Under the pieces are notes generated by a model. That model had not been told where the DNA came from. It did not search any database and worked only from the letters and a program-made list of their open reading frames with translations. A program made the position numbers and the translations under genes. A stretch of 64,000 nt of DNA from Thauera aromatica K172 (GTDB taxonomy: Bacteria; Pseudomonadota; Gammaproteobacteria; Burkholderiales; Rhodocyclaceae), in NCBI RefSeq assembly GCF_003030465.1, contig NZ_CP028339.1, positions 1,054,001 to 1,118,000 of the forward strand, written 5' to 3'. Shown here one piece after another: positions 35,335-47,362 of the stretch (position 1 is its first letter; every line of letters starts with the position of its first letter).

Positions 35335-35960
35335 GGCCGTGCTCCGCGCAGCCGGTCGAGCGCCAGCGGTTGCGCACCGGCGGCGGCCATCTCCTCCTCG
35401 GCGCGCTTGCCGTCGCCGGGATGGACGTCGACGGCGCGGACCGCATCGGCCAGCAGCACCGTGGAAAAGCCGGCCGCGAGCGCGTCGAGCACGGTGGCGC
35501 GGACGCAGTAGTCGGTGGCCAGGCCGCCGACGAACAGGCGCCGGCAGCCCAGGCCGTGGAGCAGCGCCTCGAGGCCGGTGCCCTGGAAGCCGGAGTAGGC
35601 GTCGGCCTCGGGGGTGACCGCCTTGGAGACGATATGGGCGGCGGGCGGGACCGCGAGCCCGGGGGCGAACGCGGCTCCCGCGCTGCCGGCGATGCAGTGC
35701 GGCGGCCACGGCCCGCCGGCTGGACGGAACGAGCAGTGATCGGGCGGATGCCAGTCGCGGGTGAAGATCACCGGCAGCCCGCATTCGTCGAAACGTGCGA
35801 TGTAGCGGTTCAGGGGCGGGACGACCCGGTCCCCGTCCGCCACGCCGAGGGCGCCGCCGGGGAGAAAGTCGCGCTGCACATCGACGACGACGAGGGCATC
35901 GCCGGGCTGGAGCACGAGCGCTGCGGAATCAGGCTGGAGGGCGGTGTGGCTGGCGGACAT
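35331..35960 (-). CDS. pncA: Nicotinamidase
   Basis: 209 aa. An isochorismatase-fold hydrolase converting nicotinamide to nicotinate. Catalytic triad D27 (VVDVQRDF), K113 (VSKAVTPEADAYSGF) and C152 (LATDYCVRATVLDA); metal ligands D69, H71 and H75 (RDWHPPDH). The cis-peptide-type GGLATDYCV segment is canonical. The first ~18 residues are a non-conserved extension. It is the first gene of pncA-pncB, divergent from two phosphoribosyltransferase genes. Confidence 0.95.
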   Translation of the reverse strand: MSASHTALQPDSAALVLQPGDALVVVDVQRDFLPGGALGVADGDRVVPPLNRYIARFDECGLPVIFTRDWHPPDHCSFRPAGGPWPPHCIAGSAGAAFAPGLAVPPAAHIVSKAVTPEADAYSGFQGTGLEALLHGLGCRRLFVGGLATDYCVRATVLDALAAGFSTVLLADAVRAVDVHPGDGKRAEEEMAAAGAQPLALDRLRGARP

Positions 35961-36091
35961 GTCATCCTCCCCGGGCGGGGCCCGTCGTTGCGGCGGCCGG
36001 TTGCGGGCGGGAGTGCCAACCCTGGCGGAAATGGAGTACTTTCCATCCGTCTGCCGGCCTGTTGTCAGTTTAGTTGCTTCTGCCGGTGTCC

Positions 36092-36104
36092 TGATCAGTG
36101 ATCA
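36092..36104. repeat. Tandem TGATCA palindromes in the pncA / phosphoribosyltransferase divergent region
   Basis: Two TGATCA hexamers (36092-36097 and 36099-36104) separated by one G, 19 bp before the phosphoribosyltransferase start. Could be an operator half-site pair; no known regulator site is recognised. Confidence 0.35.
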
Positions 36105-36122
36105 CCTCTCGCGGAGGACCGC

Positions 36123-36689
36123 ATGGATCGACCGCCCGGCCTGCGCACCTGTCTTTACGATACGGCCCGGCTCGAAGCCGTGATCGACGCCATGGCCCGC
36201 CAGGCCGCCGGCCTGTTCTCCGGTCGCGAGCCGCTCGCAGTGGTCGGCGTCCTGCGCCGGGGGGCGCCGCTGGCCGACCGCATCGGCGATGCGATGGTGC
36301 GCCGTTACGGCATGCCTGCGCCGCTGCGCCTGGATCTGAAGGTCAAGCGCTACGCCGACGATCTGCGCCTCCTTCACCCCGAAACCGAGCTCCGCGAAGA
36401 CCCCTCCCAGGCTGCGCTCGATCTGCGCGGATACGGCCTGCTCGTCGTCGATGACGTGCTGTTTACCGGGCATTCCCTGCTGCGTGTCGTCGCCCACCTG
36501 GCGGAGCGGCAGCCGGCGGTGATCCGCGTCGCCGCCCTCGTCGATCGTGGCGCCGCGCAACTGCCGGTGCGCGCCGACGTCACCGGCGTCCGTCTCGATA
36601 TCGCGCCGGCCGACATCATCGAATGCAACGTTCCGCCCTACGAGACCGACTTCCGCATCGAGTTGCTGCAGCCGGAGCGCGGGCGCTGA
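36123..36689 (+). CDS. PyrR-like phosphoribosyltransferase
   Basis: 188 aa, type I phosphoribosyltransferase fold. The PRPP-binding motif is LLVVDDVLFTGHSL, and the stretch RVAALVDRGAAQLPVRADVTG is characteristic of PyrR and its uracil-phosphoribosyltransferase relatives. PyrR regulates pyrimidine genes by binding RNA or has UPRT activity; no attenuator is seen here, so the enzymatic role is the safer guess. GGAGG lies just upstream of ATG 36123. A second, unrelated phosphoribosyltransferase gene follows after 112 bp. Confidence 0.82.
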   Translation: MDRPPGLRTCLYDTARLEAVIDAMARQAAGLFSGREPLAVVGVLRRGAPLADRIGDAMVRRYGMPAPLRLDLKVKRYADDLRLLHPETELREDPSQAALDLRGYGLLVVDDVLFTGHSLLRVVAHLAERQPAVIRVAALVDRGAAQLPVRADVTGVRLDIAPADIIECNVPPYETDFRIELLQPERGR

Positions 36690-36801
36690 CCCTTGCCGTG
36701 CCGGGGTTTTCTGCATTCCGCGCCCTGACTCGGGGCGATCGGCAGGCTATGGTGAAGCATCACGACCGATGCCGCTGCACTGGCGGCGAGGGAGGACCGG
36801 G

Positions 36802-37470
36802 ATGCTGTTCCGCGATCGACTCGATGCTGCCGAGCGCCTCGTGGCGGCGCTGGCGCCCTATCGTGGGTGCAACCCGCTCGTGCTCGCGATTCCGCGCGGG
36901 GCGGTGCCGATGGGCGCGGCGCTGGCACAGGCGCTGGACGGGGAGCTGGACGTGGTGCTGGTGCACAAGTTGAGCTCGCGCTGGAACCCCGAATATGCGA
37001 TCGGCGCGATCGACGAGGGCGGCAGGGTGTTCGTCTCCGATCCGGAAGCGGACGATGCGACCTGGCTGACGGCCGAGAAGGCGCGCCGCCTCGACGAGCT
37101 GCGGCGGCGGCGCGCGCTGTATTCGGGCGGAGCTGCGGGTGCCGATCCGCAGGGGCGGGTCGCCATCGTCGTCGATGACGGCCTCGCCACCGGGTCGACC
37201 ATGCTCGCCGCGCTCCATGCCGTGCGCGCGCGGATGCCGCACAAGCTGGTGTGCGCGGTGCCGGTCGCGGCCCCCTCCAGCCTGGAGCGGGTCCGCCCTT
37301 ACGCCGATGAGCTCGTCTGCCTGCATGCGCCGGCGGATTTCCGGGCGGTGGGGCAGTTCTTTGCCCGCTTCGAGCAGGTCGAAGACGACGAGGTCGTGGA
37401 TTGCCTGCGCCGCCATCGCGGACGGGACGGGGACGACGGGCCAGGCGGGCGCAAGCCCGTGCCGGGCTGA
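36802..37470 (+). CDS. Phosphoribosyltransferase family protein
   Basis: 222 aa from ATG 36802 with GGAGGA upstream. Type I PRTase fold: VLAIPRGAVPMGAALAQAL at ~32-50, LSSRWNPEYAIGAIDEGG, and PRPP motif VAIVVDDGLATGSTM at ~120-134. Proteins of this type are often fused to or near hydrolases and are annotated only as predicted phosphoribosyltransferases; the base substrate is unknown. The C-terminal ~20 residues are low-complexity. Likely in the same transcript as the PyrR-like gene. Confidence 0.82.
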   Translation: MLFRDRLDAAERLVAALAPYRGCNPLVLAIPRGAVPMGAALAQALDGELDVVLVHKLSSRWNPEYAIGAIDEGGRVFVSDPEADDATWLTAEKARRLDELRRRRALYSGGAAGADPQGRVAIVVDDGLATGSTMLAALHAVRARMPHKLVCAVPVAAPSSLERVRPYADELVCLHAPADFRAVGQFFARFEQVEDDEVVDCLRRHRGRDGDDGPGGRKPVPG

Positions 37471-37710
37471 GCGTGCTTGCCCGCGGCCGGTTCGCTGCGT
37501 GCGGGGACTGAATCCGTCGCCTCTGGCGCAGGCGAAGGGACGGTGGACGGGGGCGTTTTCCGGCGCTACGCACTTCCCCGGCCCGGTTGCCGCGGGGGCG
37601 CGCTGGTCCTTCGAGGTGTCCTCCGAGGTGGACAATCCGCTCCGGGCAGGGAACAATGCGGGCTCGGCCCCGGCCAGGGCCGGCTTCCGTGCAACCGAAG
37701 GAGCGCATGC

Positions 37711-38820
37711 ATGACTTCCCTGTTCGATCCCATCCGGATCGGCGACCTCGACCTTGCCAACCGCATCGTCATGGCGCCGCTGACGCGCAACCGCGCTACC
37801 GCCGGCGAGCTGGCGGGACCGATGACCGTGGAGTACTACCGGCAGCGCGCCAGCGCCGGCCTGATCATCGCCGAAGGCAGCCAGATCAGCGCGATGGCGC
37901 AGGGCTACCTCGACACCCCGGGCATCTACACGCCGGCGCAGGTCGCGGCCTGGCGCACGGTCACCGATGCCGTGCATGCCGCGGGCGGACGCATCGTGAT
38001 CCAGCTCTGGCATGTCGGGCGCATCTCGCACGTGTCGCTGCTGCCGGGTGGTGCGGCGCCGGTGTCGTCCACCGCCCGGCGCGCGCCGACCCAGACCTTC
38101 ACCCGCGACGGCTTCGTTGATGTTTCCACGCCGCGCGCGCTGCGCGACGACGAGCTGCCCGGGCTGGTCGCCGACTACCGCCACGCCGCGCGCTGCGCGC
38201 GCGAAGCCGGTTTCGACGGCGTCGAAGTGCATGCCGCCAACACCTACCTGCTCGAGCAGTTCCTGCGCGACAGCGTCAACGACCGCAGCGGCCCCTACGG
38301 CGGCAGCATCGCCAACCGCGCCCGCCTGCTGCTCGAAGTGATGCAGGCCGTCAGTGCGGAGATCGGCGCCGGCCGTTGCGGTGTGCGCTTGAGCCCGATG
38401 ATGACCTTCGGCGGCAGCACGGCGCGCGACAGCGACCCGCAGGCGCTCTACGGCTACGTCGTGGAGCAGCTCGCGCCGCTCGGCCTGGCCTACCTCCACG
38501 TCATCGAAGGGGAGACCGGCGGTGCCCGCCATCCGGCCGGTGCCCCGGTTTTCGACTACGATGCCCTGCGCCGCAGCTTTCCCGGCGCGTGGATGGTGAA
38601 CAACGGCTATCGCCGTGCCGAGGCGATCGATGCGGTGGCCGGCGGCCGGGCCGATCTGGTGGCCTTCGGCCGCTCCTTCATCTGCAACCCCGACCTCGTG
38701 CGCCGGCTGCGCGAGGACGCGCCGCTCAACCCGCTGCGCACCGACAAGCTCTACGGTGGCGGCGCCGAGGGCTATATCGACTACCCGACGCTGGAAGAAA
38801 GTAAAGAGGAGCAGGAATGA
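37711..38820 (+). CDS. Old yellow enzyme family alkene reductase (NemA-like)
   Basis: 369 aa. An FMN/NADPH ene-reductase acting on activated alkenes, N-ethylmaleimide or nitrate esters. The TIM barrel signatures are PLTRNRATAGELAGPMTVEYYRQRA in part, IQLWHVGRISH, GVEVHAANTYLLEQFL (active-site His/Asn pair), and AFGRSFICNPDLV at the phosphate site. The ATG follows GAAGGAG. The 240 bp before it hold no gene and no clear promoter. Its stop overlaps the next gene by ATGA. Confidence 0.93.
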   Translation: MTSLFDPIRIGDLDLANRIVMAPLTRNRATAGELAGPMTVEYYRQRASAGLIIAEGSQISAMAQGYLDTPGIYTPAQVAAWRTVTDAVHAAGGRIVIQLWHVGRISHVSLLPGGAAPVSSTARRAPTQTFTRDGFVDVSTPRALRDDELPGLVADYRHAARCAREAGFDGVEVHAANTYLLEQFLRDSVNDRSGPYGGSIANRARLLLEVMQAVSAEIGAGRCGVRLSPMMTFGGSTARDSDPQALYGYVVEQLAPLGLAYLHVIEGETGGARHPAGAPVFDYDALRRSFPGAWMVNNGYRRAEAIDAVAGGRADLVAFGRSFICNPDLVRRLREDAPLNPLRTDKLYGGGAEGYIDYPTLEESKEEQE

Positions 38821-39497
38821 GCAGTAACAACGACATGCAGGCGTATCTGGCCCCGAGCGATTTTTTCGATTTCCACCATCCGCGTGTGCGCGACTTCATC
38901 GACGAGGCCGTCGGCACTGCCGCCGACCCGGTGGACCGCGCGGTGCGCCTGTATTACGCGGTGCGCGACGGCGTGCGCTACGACCCCTACCGCTTTTACA
39001 TGAGAAAGGAATATTTCGTCGCCAGCCGCACGGTCGCCGAGGGCGCTGCGTATTGCGTGCCGAAGGCGATCCTGCTGGCCGCGGCGGCGCGCGGTGCGGG
39101 CATCCCGGCGCGGGTCGGCTTCGCCGACGTGCGCAACCACCTCAGCACCGAGCGCCTGCGCCAGCTCGTCGGTGGCGACCTCTACCGCTGGCACGGCTAC
39201 GTCGCGCTCCATCTCGAGGGGCGCTGGGTCAAGGCCACGCCGGCGTTCAACCTGCAGATGTGCGAGCGCTTCGACGTCAAGCCGCTCGAATTCAATGGCC
39301 GCGACGATTCGCTGATGCATCCTTACAACGCGCGCGACGAGCGCCACATGGAGTACGTGAACGACCGGGGCGTGTTCGACGATTTTCCTTTCGAGGAACT
39401 CGTCGATGACATGCGGGCCTTCCACCCGCACCTGGTGGATGCGGCCGAAGCCAGCCTGAGAGGCGACTTCGAGCACGAGGCGATGGTCGACCGCTGA
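38817..39497 (+). CDS. Transglutaminase-like (papain-fold) domain protein
   Basis: 226 aa, no signal peptide. The core has C80 (GAAYCVPKAILLAAAARGAGIPARVGFADV in part) and H126 (YRWHGYVALHLEGRW), which fit the Cys-His of bacterial transglutaminase-like proteins. Where most have Asp for the third catalytic residue, the strand reads WVKATPAFN. Such proteins are probable cysteine proteases or amidases; no substrate is known. It overlaps the alkene reductase by ATGA, so the two are translated together. It converges on the Lon-like gene with a 20-bp gap. Confidence 0.8.
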   Translation: MSSNNDMQAYLAPSDFFDFHHPRVRDFIDEAVGTAADPVDRAVRLYYAVRDGVRYDPYRFYMRKEYFVASRTVAEGAAYCVPKAILLAAAARGAGIPARVGFADVRNHLSTERLRQLVGGDLYRWHGYVALHLEGRWVKATPAFNLQMCERFDVKPLEFNGRDDSLMHPYNARDERHMEYVNDRGVFDDFPFEELVDDMRAFHPHLVDAAEASLRGDFEHEAMVDR

Positions 39498-39517
39498 GCG
39501 GCATCGCCCGCTGTGCC

Positions 39518-42019
<2,502 letters not shown>

Positions 42020-42125
42020 TGGCGTGACCTCTACGGTTTCTTGCGTGGAGCATAACGTCTGTGCCGCGCGCGGGCCAGTGCGGTGATCCGGCACGCGGCG
42101 CTGCGGCCGGTGCCGTGCCAGCGCC

Positions 42126-42917
42126 TCAGCCGGCGCGCAGTGCGGGCAGGGGGGCGACCGTCCACCCCTTCGATTCGAGCGCCGCGCGCAGCATGTGCGC
42201 GCTCGTGGCCGCGCCTGGGCGGTCGCCATGGACGCAGATGCTGTCGATCGGTGCCGGCAGGAATTTGCCGCTCTGCGCGATGATGCCGCCGGCCTCGAGC
42301 ATGCGCAGGACGTGGGCGACGAGCTTGTCGTGGTCGTCGATCATCGCCCCGGGGCGGTCGCGCGGCACCAGCGTGCCGGCATCGGTGTAGGCGCGGTCGG
42401 CGAAGATCTCGCCCGCGACGCGCAGGCCGGCGCGCTCGCCGGCACGGTAGAGCTCGGATCGCACCGGGGCGAGCAGGATCAGCTCCGGATCGATCGCCTT
42501 CACCGCGTGCGCCACCGTGGCGGCGAGCGTGGCATCTTCGCAGGCCTGGTTGTTGAGCGCGCCGTGCGGCTTGACGTGGGTGACGCGACCGCCTTCGGCG
42601 GTGGCGATGCCCATCAGCGCACCGACCTGGTAGAGGATCATCGCTTCGAGTTCGGCCGGGGCGATCTTCATCGGCCGGCGGCCGAAGCCCTGCAGGTCGG
42701 GATAGGCGGGATGGGCGCCGAGGCTGACCCCGGCGGCGAGCGCGGTGCGCACCGTGTGGCGCATCACCGCGGGGTCGCCGGCGTGAAAGCCGCAGGCGAT
42801 GTTGGCCGAGCGCACCACCTGCAGCAGGGTGTCGTCTTCGCCCATCTCCCAGGCGCCGAAGGATTCGCCGAGGTCGGCGTTCAGATTGACTGTCTTGAGG
42901 TTGATCGTCTTGTTCAT
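42126..42917 (-). CDS. pxpA: 5-oxoprolinase subunit A (LamB/YcsF family)
   Basis: 263 aa. With PxpB and PxpC it opens 5-oxoproline (pyroglutamate) to glutamate using ATP. Hallmarks: NLNADLGESFGAWEMG, NIACGFHAGDP, VSLGAHPAYPDLQGFGRR, HVKPHGALNN and ICVHGDRPGA. GGAGGT precedes the ATG, which overlaps the PxpBC stop by ATGA. It is the last gene of the unit. Confidence 0.94.
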   Translation of the reverse strand: MNKTINLKTVNLNADLGESFGAWEMGEDDTLLQVVRSANIACGFHAGDPAVMRHTVRTALAAGVSLGAHPAYPDLQGFGRRPMKIAPAELEAMILYQVGALMGIATAEGGRVTHVKPHGALNNQACEDATLAATVAHAVKAIDPELILLAPVRSELYRAGERAGLRVAGEIFADRAYTDAGTLVPRDRPGAMIDDHDKLVAHVLRMLEAGGIIAQSGKFLPAPIDSICVHGDRPGAATSAHMLRAALESKGWTVAPLPALRAG

Positions 42918-44818
42918 GCGGAGACCTCCGGTCGGTATTCGGCGCCGACTGCGTTGACGACGCCGCCGACCAGGTTGGTGGTGTACAAGGCCAGCAGGTC
43001 GATGCCATCGGCCGGCAGTGCGCGGATCGCGGCGATCAGGTCCCGGGTTTCCGCTTCCGCGGCGCGGGCGATACGGGTGCCCTCGGCGGCGCTCACGCCG
43101 ATGAAGCGCAGGCTCTGGCCGGGACGCAGCGCGGCCAGCCGCCCGAGATCGGCGCCGATCACAGTGGCGATCTTGGGATAACCGCCGGCGGTGTGGGCGT
43201 CGGCGAGCAGCACGATCGGCTGGCCGCTGCCGGGAACCTGGATCGAGCCGGGCACGGTGGCATCCGACACGATCTCGGCGGCGCCGGCGTGTTCGAGCCC
43301 GGCGCCTTCGAGGCGGATGCCCATGCGGTCGGCTTCGGCGGTGACGCGGTAGTCGCCGCCCATCAGCGCTGCCCGCGCGGCCGCGCTGAAGTGGTCGTCC
43401 TGCGGACCGGGAACCAGGCGGATCGGGCCGGGGGCGGGCTCCGGCGGCCGGGGCAGCACAAGGTCGCTGCCCCAGGGGGCGGCATCGTCGGCGAGCGGCA
43501 GGCGCAGGCCGGCGGCGAGTGCGCGGCCGTCCACGCCGCCGAGGCCGGCGCGTGCGTAGGTGGCGACGCTGCCCATCACCGCCGGCAGGTCGAGGCCGAC
43601 GACCGCGACCATCGCGATCCGTCCGTCGCCGAGCTTGCGGATGCGCAGGTGCTCGCCGTCGGCGAGCGTCACCGAACGCCAGGGGGCGAGCGGACGCCGT
43701 CCGTCGATGCCGTCGACTTCGAGCGCGGCGTCGCCGGCTACGGCGACTTTCACCGCGCCGCCGCGGGCCGCGAGGTGTAGGCCGCCGTCGAAGCATTCGA
43801 TGAGCGGGGCGTCCTCGGCGCGGCCGGCGAGGGCGTTGGCGATGCGCATCAGGCGGCGGTCGAGTGCGCCGGCCCAGGGCACGCCGATGCGGCGGAAGCC
43901 GCGCCGGCCGCCGTCCTGGATCGAAGCGTAGGCGCCGGGGGAGAGGATTTCGAGTTCGGTGCGGGTGGCCACCGGACGGCCCTGGCGTCGCTGCGCGACT
44001 GCCTCCCCCGGGGAGGTGCGCGTGCTTTCCTGCGGGCGGGGCCGTGCGGGCGCGCTCCCTGTGGCGTTCTCCGCCGGCGGCGGAGCGGTCTCGAGCCACT
44101 GCATCGGGTCGAGTTCGCCCGCGCGCAGGCCGGCCTCGATGGCACGGCATGCGTCGGCGCTCACCGGGTCGAAGCACACACGGTCGCCCGCCGCCAGCAG
44201 CGAGGGGGAGGCGCGCCGGGCGTCGAACAGCGGCACCGGGCAGCGCCCGAGCAGGTGCCAGCCACCGGGACTCTCCCATGGGTAGATCGCCGTCAGCCCG
44301 GTGGCGATCGCCACGCTGCCGGCGGGCACGCGCACGCGCGGCTGCGTGCGGCGCGGCACGCGCAGCGGTGCGGGCAGGTCGCCCATGAACGGGAAGCCGG
44401 GCAGGAAGCCGAGCATGTAGACTCGATATTCGCGGCCGCTGTGCAGGGCCACCACTTCGGCCTCGCCGAGGCCGAGGGTTTGCGCGAGCTCGGCGAGGTC
44501 GGGCGCGGCCTCGCCCTCGTAGCACACCGGCAGGCGCCAGCGGCGGCCCGCGGCGGGGGGAGCGTGCTCGGCGGCGGCGAGCAGCGGCGGCAGCGCGGCG
44601 AGGAGGGCGTCGCGGTCGGTGACGAGGGGGTCGAAGAACAGCGTCAGCGAGCGGAAAGTGGGCATCGTCTCGATCACGCCGGCCAGCTCCCCGGCCTGCT
44701 GCAAGCGCCGGATCGCGGCATCGAGCGCATTGACCGCGGCCAGCAGGGCAGGGTCGATCGTGCTGCCGAATTCGATCGTCAGTGCGGCGTCGCCGGCGTC
44801 GAGGATGCGATAGCTCAC
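42914..44818 (-). CDS. Fused 5-oxoprolinase subunits B and C (PxpB-PxpC)
   Basis: 634 aa from GTG 44818 with AAGGGAG upstream. Residues ~1-230 match PxpB/KipI: MLGFLPGFPFMGDLP, RVRVPAGSVAIA, YPWESPGGWHLLGR. A Pro/Arg-rich linker (~235-280) joins a PxpC/KipA domain (~285-634): SIQDGGRRGFRRIGVPWAGALD, PVPGSIQVPGSGQPIVLLADAHTAGGYPKI in part. In many bacteria these are two genes; the fusion guarantees equal amounts. The product works with PxpA to recycle 5-oxoproline in the cytoplasm. A 17-nt tandem repeat and a 12-bp palindrome lie just upstream. Confidence 0.92.
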   Translation of the reverse strand: MSYRILDAGDAALTIEFGSTIDPALLAAVNALDAAIRRLQQAGELAGVIETMPTFRSLTLFFDPLVTDRDALLAALPPLLAAAEHAPPAAGRRWRLPVCYEGEAAPDLAELAQTLGLGEAEVVALHSGREYRVYMLGFLPGFPFMGDLPAPLRVPRRTQPRVRVPAGSVAIATGLTAIYPWESPGGWHLLGRCPVPLFDARRASPSLLAAGDRVCFDPVSADACRAIEAGLRAGELDPMQWLETAPPPAENATGSAPARPRPQESTRTSPGEAVAQRRQGRPVATRTELEILSPGAYASIQDGGRRGFRRIGVPWAGALDRRLMRIANALAGRAEDAPLIECFDGGLHLAARGGAVKVAVAGDAALEVDGIDGRRPLAPWRSVTLADGEHLRIRKLGDGRIAMVAVVGLDLPAVMGSVATYARAGLGGVDGRALAAGLRLPLADDAAPWGSDLVLPRPPEPAPGPIRLVPGPQDDHFSAAARAALMGGDYRVTAEADRMGIRLEGAGLEHAGAAEIVSDATVPGSIQVPGSGQPIVLLADAHTAGGYPKIATVIGADLGRLAALRPGQSLRFIGVSAAEGTRIARAAEAETRDLIAAIRALPADGIDLLALYTTNLVGGVVNAVGAEYRPEVSA

Positions 44819-44831
44819 CGGTGAGCTCCCT

Positions 44832-44865
44832 TGTCTGTGACTGCGTAGTGTCTGTGACTGCGAAG
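44832..44865. repeat. 17-nt tandem repeat in the pxpBC leader
   Basis: TGTCTGTGACTGCGTAG followed directly by TGTCTGTGACTGCGAAG, one mismatch. It lies 14 bp before the GTG start of pxpBC on the minus strand. Confidence 0.8.
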
Positions 44866-45031
44866 TGGACGCGGCGCGCGCCGCAACCGTTGATAACCGG
44901 GAAGGATGCATCCTGGCCGGCGGCTGCCCGTCGTTTCTGGATCGATCCTCCTCCTTCCTCTGCTGCAGTGCCGTCGGCCTGTGATGCACGACCGACTGTC
45001 GCCGGGCAGGTAAATCGTTGACGCGTGGGCC

Positions 45032-45061
45032 CTTGAAATCTGTGTAGGGCGTCCCTATTAT
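45032..45061 (+). promoter_or_regulatory. groESL promoter: overlapping sigma-32 and sigma-70 elements
   Basis: CTTGAAA (45032-45038), a 14-nt spacer and CCCTATTA (45053-45060) fit the heat-shock sigma-32 pattern. The same bases also give a sigma-70 promoter, TTGAAA (45033-45038), 17-nt spacer, TATTAT (45056-45061). Both would start transcription inside the CIRCE operator. Confidence 0.8.
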
Positions 45062-45087
45062 TAGCACTCGTTGGCAGTGAGTGCTAA
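45061..45087. promoter_or_regulatory. CIRCE operator for the HrcA repressor
   Basis: Perfect consensus: TTAGCACTC (45061-45069), a 9-nt spacer, GAGTGCTAA (45079-45087). It covers the predicted transcription start of groESL, so HrcA binding should block the operon at normal temperature. Confidence 0.95.
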
Positions 45088-45202
45088 CAGGCTTCGGCGG
45101 CTCAAGGGCCGCTCTACTGAAAGCCGCTGCGAATTTTCCCCGCGGGCGCTGCCCGCAGATCAATCAACCCAAACAGTTGAACCGTAGATAGGAGAGAACT
45201 CG

Positions 45203-45493
45203 ATGAAAATCCGTCCCCTGCACGATCGCGTGATCGTCAAGCGTCTGGAAGCCGAACGCAAGACCGCCAGCGGTATCGTGATCCCCGACAGCGCCGGTGA
45301 AAAGCCCGACCAGGGCGAAGTGCTGGCCGTCGGCAATGGCAAGATCCTCGACGACGGCAAGGTCCGTCCGATGGCTGTCAAGGTGGGCGACAAGGTGCTG
45401 TTCGGCAAGTACGCCGGCCAGACCGTGAAGGTCGAAGGCGATGAGCTCCTCGTGATGCGCGAGGAAGACATCATGGGCGTGGTCGAGGCCTGA
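45203..45493 (+). CDS. groES: Co-chaperonin GroES
   Basis: 96 aa. Forms the seven-membered lid over GroEL. Canonical start [18 protein letters not shown], mobile loop [16 protein letters not shown], and [23 protein letters not shown] at the end. GGAGAG precedes the ATG. Transcription is under both CIRCE/HrcA and a heat-shock-type promoter; groEL follows after 52 bp. Confidence 0.98.
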   Translation: MKIRPLHDRVIVKRLEAERKTASGIVIPDSAGEKPDQGEVLAVGNGKILDDGKVRPMAVKVGDKVLFGKYAGQTVKVEGDELLVMREEDIMGVVEA

Positions 45494-45542
45494 GCCTCCC
45501 CCGCATCATCCACCGCTAAGCGAAACAATTACGGAGTTCTGA

Positions 45543-47195
<1,653 letters not shown>

Positions 47196-47238
47196 ACCCC
47201 TGTCCGCGTCCCGGCTCCGGCCGGGAGTCTGCTGCAAC

Positions 47239-47275
47239 GGCGAAAGCCCCGCTCCGGCGGGGCTTTCGCCTTTTT
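47239..47275 (+). terminator. Intrinsic terminator of groESL
   Basis: 14-bp perfect stem GGCGAAAGCCCCGC (47239-47252) / GCGGGGCTTTCGCC (47257-47270), TCCG tetraloop and TTTTT. Confidence 0.95.
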
Positions 47276-47362
47276 GGTGCGCTCCGCACGGCGTGCGCCG
47301 CGGATGCCTCTCTGTGGCGAAGCATGGGATAATCCGACCTTTGTGGGATGGACCCTGAATCT

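Larger units (their letters stand above)
44819..45202. other. 384-bp divergent intergenic region between pxpBC and groES
   Basis: No gene is seen. From left to right it holds a 17-nt tandem repeat near the pxpBC start (44832-44865), a 12-bp palindrome AGGATGCATCCT (44903-44914), overlapping heat-shock and housekeeping promoters for groESL (45032-45061) and a perfect CIRCE element (45061-45087), followed by a ~115-nt leader with GGAGAG before groES. Confidence 0.85.

Noticed and set aside
33988..35784. 598-codon version of pncB running into pncA
   Set aside because: The upstream part is the pncA gene read in another frame; the ATGA overlap at 35331-35334 marks the true start.
44819..45202. 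Riboswitch in the groES leader
   Set aside because: The conserved elements there are promoter and CIRCE; nothing resembles a known riboswitch core.
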